DNA from: an uncultured Spirochaetales bacterium
GTDB lineage: Bacteria; Spirochaetota; Spirochaetia; Treponematales; Treponemataceae
NCBI GenBank assembly: GCA_946061495.1
Contig: CAMGSV010000054.1
Location: forward strand, 1-12,418
DNA length: 12,418 nucleotides
Direction of reading: 5' to 3'
Part shown: positions 10,203 to 12,418 of the stretch, piece after piece
How positions within the stretch are numbered: the stretch's first letter is position 1
Layout of the letters: every line of letters begins with the position of its first letter
Program-made: the position numbers and the translations under genes
Notes under the pieces: generated by a model
Database searches by the model: none
The model's input: the letters and a program-made list of their open reading frames with translations, nothing else
What the model was told of the DNA's origin: nothing

Positions 10203-12418
10203 TTACACTCCCTTTGCTTTTAATCCGTAGCGACTTCCCAAGGACTTGTCTGCCTTGCCACTGGATATATGCTTGTTAATCATACTTCCAACGGTAATCT
10301 CAAGCTGCCGCTCTCCGCCTTCTCCCTCTTTTTCTGTGGCTGTCACGTTTTCTGAGCTGTAGTTGTTTATGACCACCTTCATCATCATGGCAACGTCTCC
10401 ACCACCAAAGCCCTCGGCACTTACTCCCAGAGAACCATCTGCAGCTCGTTTTAGTGGCATAATAGCTTCAGGTCCCGCCTCTCCCATAAGCCCAAGTCCA
10501 AAGCCGCCACCTTTGGCGAAGCGGAAGTGGGTGGGCTCTGTCACGATGGAGTTGGTAAAGGCTCCTCCCTTGGCAAACGCCCGGTAGGTTTCCCCGCCGC
10601 CATAGACACCACCAAGGGCATTCTCCTCAGCCTCTTCTTTTTCCTTGGCAATCTTTCCCTTGGTGTATCCTGATATAATAGCAGTGCTACCTGCAGCCGC
10701 AATGAATCCCAGTCCCAAAGGCCACTGTCCCTGAGCTATTAGCTGGAGTCCTGCCTGCAAGAACATGTTTGGCAGGTTCTCCAGAAGCTGCATGGCCATC
10801 TGAGTCATGGCATCGTTCCAGGCTTCAGCTGCATCCTCTCCCTTGCCTAAAGCCTCTCCCACCGCATCAAGGCCGCCCATCAGACCATCAAGGCTTATAC
10901 CTGCTATCTGTACTGTTAGATTTCCCAGCATGTCGGCCATCTGCTGGCTCATGCCCTCAAGTTGCATAGCTGCATCGGATATGAGGGCTTCCAACGCCTC
11001 CTGCCAGCTGGAGAAGGGGTCATCCTCACCCTTGTTGTTCAGCTGGTCGAAAAGCTTCTTGTACTCCTCTACCTGGGCCTCCGTCGCACCAAGCCCCTCC
11101 AGCCTCGCCACTGCCAGCTGCTTCTCCACCTCCAGAAGCTCGGTCTCGCTCATGCCCAGCCTGTCCACCGCCTCCCGCATCTGGTCCAGCTCGTCGGTAA
11201 CAAGGGCTTCGTTCTTGGCTCGCTTCAACTCCTTGTATTTTTCTATCAGCTCGTTGACGGACTTGTCGTCAATCTCGAAGATGTCCCCGTTGGCGACCTT
11301 GTCCGCCGTGATGGCCAGAAGTTTCTCCAGGTCGCCCTCAATCTGTTTCATCTGGCTGTCCAGTATCGCCTCCATGTCCAGGGATTTCCCCAGGGCTTCT
11401 GCTATGGCCGTGGAGTTGGCAAGCTCCCGCTCCATGCCCTCCACGTACATCCGCCCCGCCTGGACCCCGGTCTCGAAGCTGCCGTCGCCCACCTTGGTGA
11501 TTTCCGTCCACCACTGCTGCCACGTCTTGAGCAAGTCCTTACCGGTCTCGTTTAAGTCGTCTTCGGTTTTTTTGTTACCCTTTTTGTTCGTTGATATGGT
11601 TACAGGCGGGAGTTCGATGATGTTGTAGCCTGAAAGTTTATGATTGATGGAGGCAAGGGCGGCCTCCACCTGGGCCCTGCCGGCCTCAAGCTTTTTGGTG
11701 AGGTTTTTTACCGCATCCTCGGCTCCCTGGAACTGCGTGTCGATTACGCCCCCCTCGTTCCAGTTCATCATGCGCATGGGGTCGGAGTAGTACTCGTCCC
11801 GCTTCTTCTTTACCTTGTCATAGGTCTCGGCGGCATCCTCCAGCTTGTCTTCCAGCTTCTGGAGCTTGGCTATCTGTGCGGTGGCGGAGTCCAGTACCTT
11901 CTGCTTGTTCAGCTCGGCCACAGCTTTGGCAGCCTCGTCAGCGGTGGTGGTGTAGGCCGAGACTTCCCCTCGTAAGTCAGGATACAGTTCAATCAGCTTT
12001 TTGGTAGTTGTCTCGTCCAGCTGCTTTGCGGTGTTGCCATTGGCATAACTAGAAAGCAGACTGTCGCTGGCAGACTTGGTTTTGACAAGCTCTGCATTGT
12101 AGTCTTCATAAGCGTGGGCCGCTTTACTGGCAGCTCCTGCAATTAAGGCTACAGCGGCTCCTGCTGCAGTAATACCTAAAATCACAGGATTTGCTGCCAG
12201 TGTAGCCATAGCAGTTGAAAGCCCTTTTACAATAGGAATGGCCGCCGCTATAGCTGCCGCCACTCCTCCAGTGGTAACAATGAATCGCTTGCTCCCGTCA
12301 TCTAACCCTTGTAATTCCTCCAGAATACCTGATATGGCATCCATGGCATCATTAGCTATAGGCAAAAGAATGTCTCCAAAGCTTGCCAAGGTTAGCTGAG
12401 CATTATCTACCATGGAAT
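10203..12418 (-). CDS. Tail tape measure protein, C-terminal part (5' end outside window)
   Basis: At least 737 residues of a tape measure protein are visible. The frame is open past the right edge, so the Met codon at 12413 is internal and the true start is not in the window. The tape measure sets tail length, is packed inside the tube and is ejected towards the host membrane. Residues are counted from that Met. Hydrophobic helices lie at about 44-62 and 70-95, as usual for membrane insertion. Long charged coiled-coil stretches follow (about 160-230 and 330-470, rich in E, K and L). Another hydrophobic stretch is near 549-580. A Gly-rich C-terminal part carries MGEAGPEAIMPL (643-654), the signature near the end of lambda-gpH-type tape measures. 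No lysozyme or peptidase domain is visible in this part. The stop is followed after 1 nt by the next ATG. GC rises to 68% at 11401-11460. Confidence 0.92.
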   Translation of the reverse strand, partial: SMVDNAQLTLASFGDILLPIANDAMDAISGILEELQGLDDGSKRFIVTTGGVAAAIAAAIPIVKGLSTAMATLAANPVILGITAAGAAVALIAGAASKAAHAYEDYNAELVKTKSASDSLLSSYANGNTAKQLDETTTKKLIELYPDLRGEVSAYTTTADEAAKAVAELNKQKVLDSATAQIAKLQKLEDKLEDAAETYDKVKKKRDEYYSDPMRMMNWNEGGVIDTQFQGAEDAVKNLTKKLEAGRAQVEAALASINHKLSGYNIIELPPVTISTNKKGNKKTEDDLNETGKDLLKTWQQWWTEITKVGDGSFETGVQAGRMYVEGMERELANSTAIAEALGKSLDMEAILDSQMKQIEGDLEKLLAITADKVANGDIFEIDDKSVNELIEKYKELKRAKNEALVTDELDQMREAVDRLGMSETELLEVEKQLAVARLEGLGATEAQVEEYKKLFDQLNNKGEDDPFSSWQEALEALISDAAMQLEGMSQQMADMLGNLTVQIAGISLDGLMGGLDAVGEALGKGEDAAEAWNDAMTQMAMQLLENLPNMFLQAGLQLIAQGQWPLGLGFIAAAGSTAIISGYTKGKIAKEKEEAEENALGGVYGGGETYRAFAKGGAFTNSIVTEPTHFRFAKGGGFGLGLMGEAGPEAIMPLKRAADGSLGVSAEGFGGGDVAMMMKVVINNYSSENVTATEKEGEGGERQLEITVGSMINKHISSGKADKSLGSRYGLKAKGV

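Noticed and set aside
10807..11628. Long plus-strand open frame (273 codons) opposite the tape measure gene
   Set aside because: It is Ser/Pro-rich low-complexity protein, the mirror of the GC-rich coiled-coil codons on the other strand. It has no clear SD, and the minus-strand gene has clear family features.
12411..12413. ATG at 12413 as the start of the tape measure gene
   Set aside because: The frame stays open upstream to the window edge, no SD is visible, and tape measure proteins normally have a long N-terminal part before the hydrophobic helices. The gene is treated as partial.
1..12418. tRNA, other RNA genes, att sites or insertion sequences
   Set aside because: The window is almost fully coding. 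No cloverleaf, terminal inverted repeat or transposase-like frame was found by eye.

Overview
This window is part of the tail and adsorption module of a long-tailed (siphovirus-like) phage or prophage. All real genes are on the minus strand, so they read from high to low coordinates. The order matches the lambda tail-tip operon H-M-L-K-I-J: a tape measure protein (5' end outside the window), a small minor tail protein, a DUF1833-type minor tail protein, an NlpC/P60 peptidase, a giant J-type tail-tip/host-specificity protein, and a tail fibre assembly chaperone-like protein. Gene joints are tight, from overlaps of 8 and about 65 nt to gaps of 1 to 9 nt. No convincing internal promoter or terminator was found, so this looks like one late-operon transcript.

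The giant gene (649..8985) dominates the window. Its protein of about 2778 residues has, in order: a gpI-like beta-grasp head with a hydrophobic stretch, the conserved J core, a stalk of about six FN3-like units (five share a [DE]GYPE motif spaced almost exactly 100 residues apart), a short coiled connector, an AT-rich stretch of about 700 residues that looks like beta-propeller repeats, three collagen-like Gly-X-Y blocks separated by small beta domains, and a tail-collar-like C-terminal tip. In one polypeptide it appears to combine the tail hub, a fibre shaft and one or more receptor-binding units. The small downstream gene (88..639) is probably its fibre chaperone.

Base composition is mosaic. 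GC counted in single 60-nt lines is 63% at 7201-7260 (J core) and 68% at 11401-11460 (tape measure), against 37% at 2041-2100 and 33% at 2701-2760 (propeller-like part). This fits module exchange in the receptor-binding part. Strong AGGAGG-type ribosome sites, a lambda-like tip and the collagen/collar fibre suggest a phage of a bacterium with an outer membrane. A Negativicutes-like host (Firmicutes lineage with outer membrane) is a guess from the style of the fibre domains; the sequence does not fix the host. No integrase, att site, RNA gene, CRISPR array or insertion sequence is visible.

I do not see a wholly new system. The most unusual object is the modular composition of the tip protein, especially the AT-rich propeller-like segment between the FN3 stalk and the collagen region.
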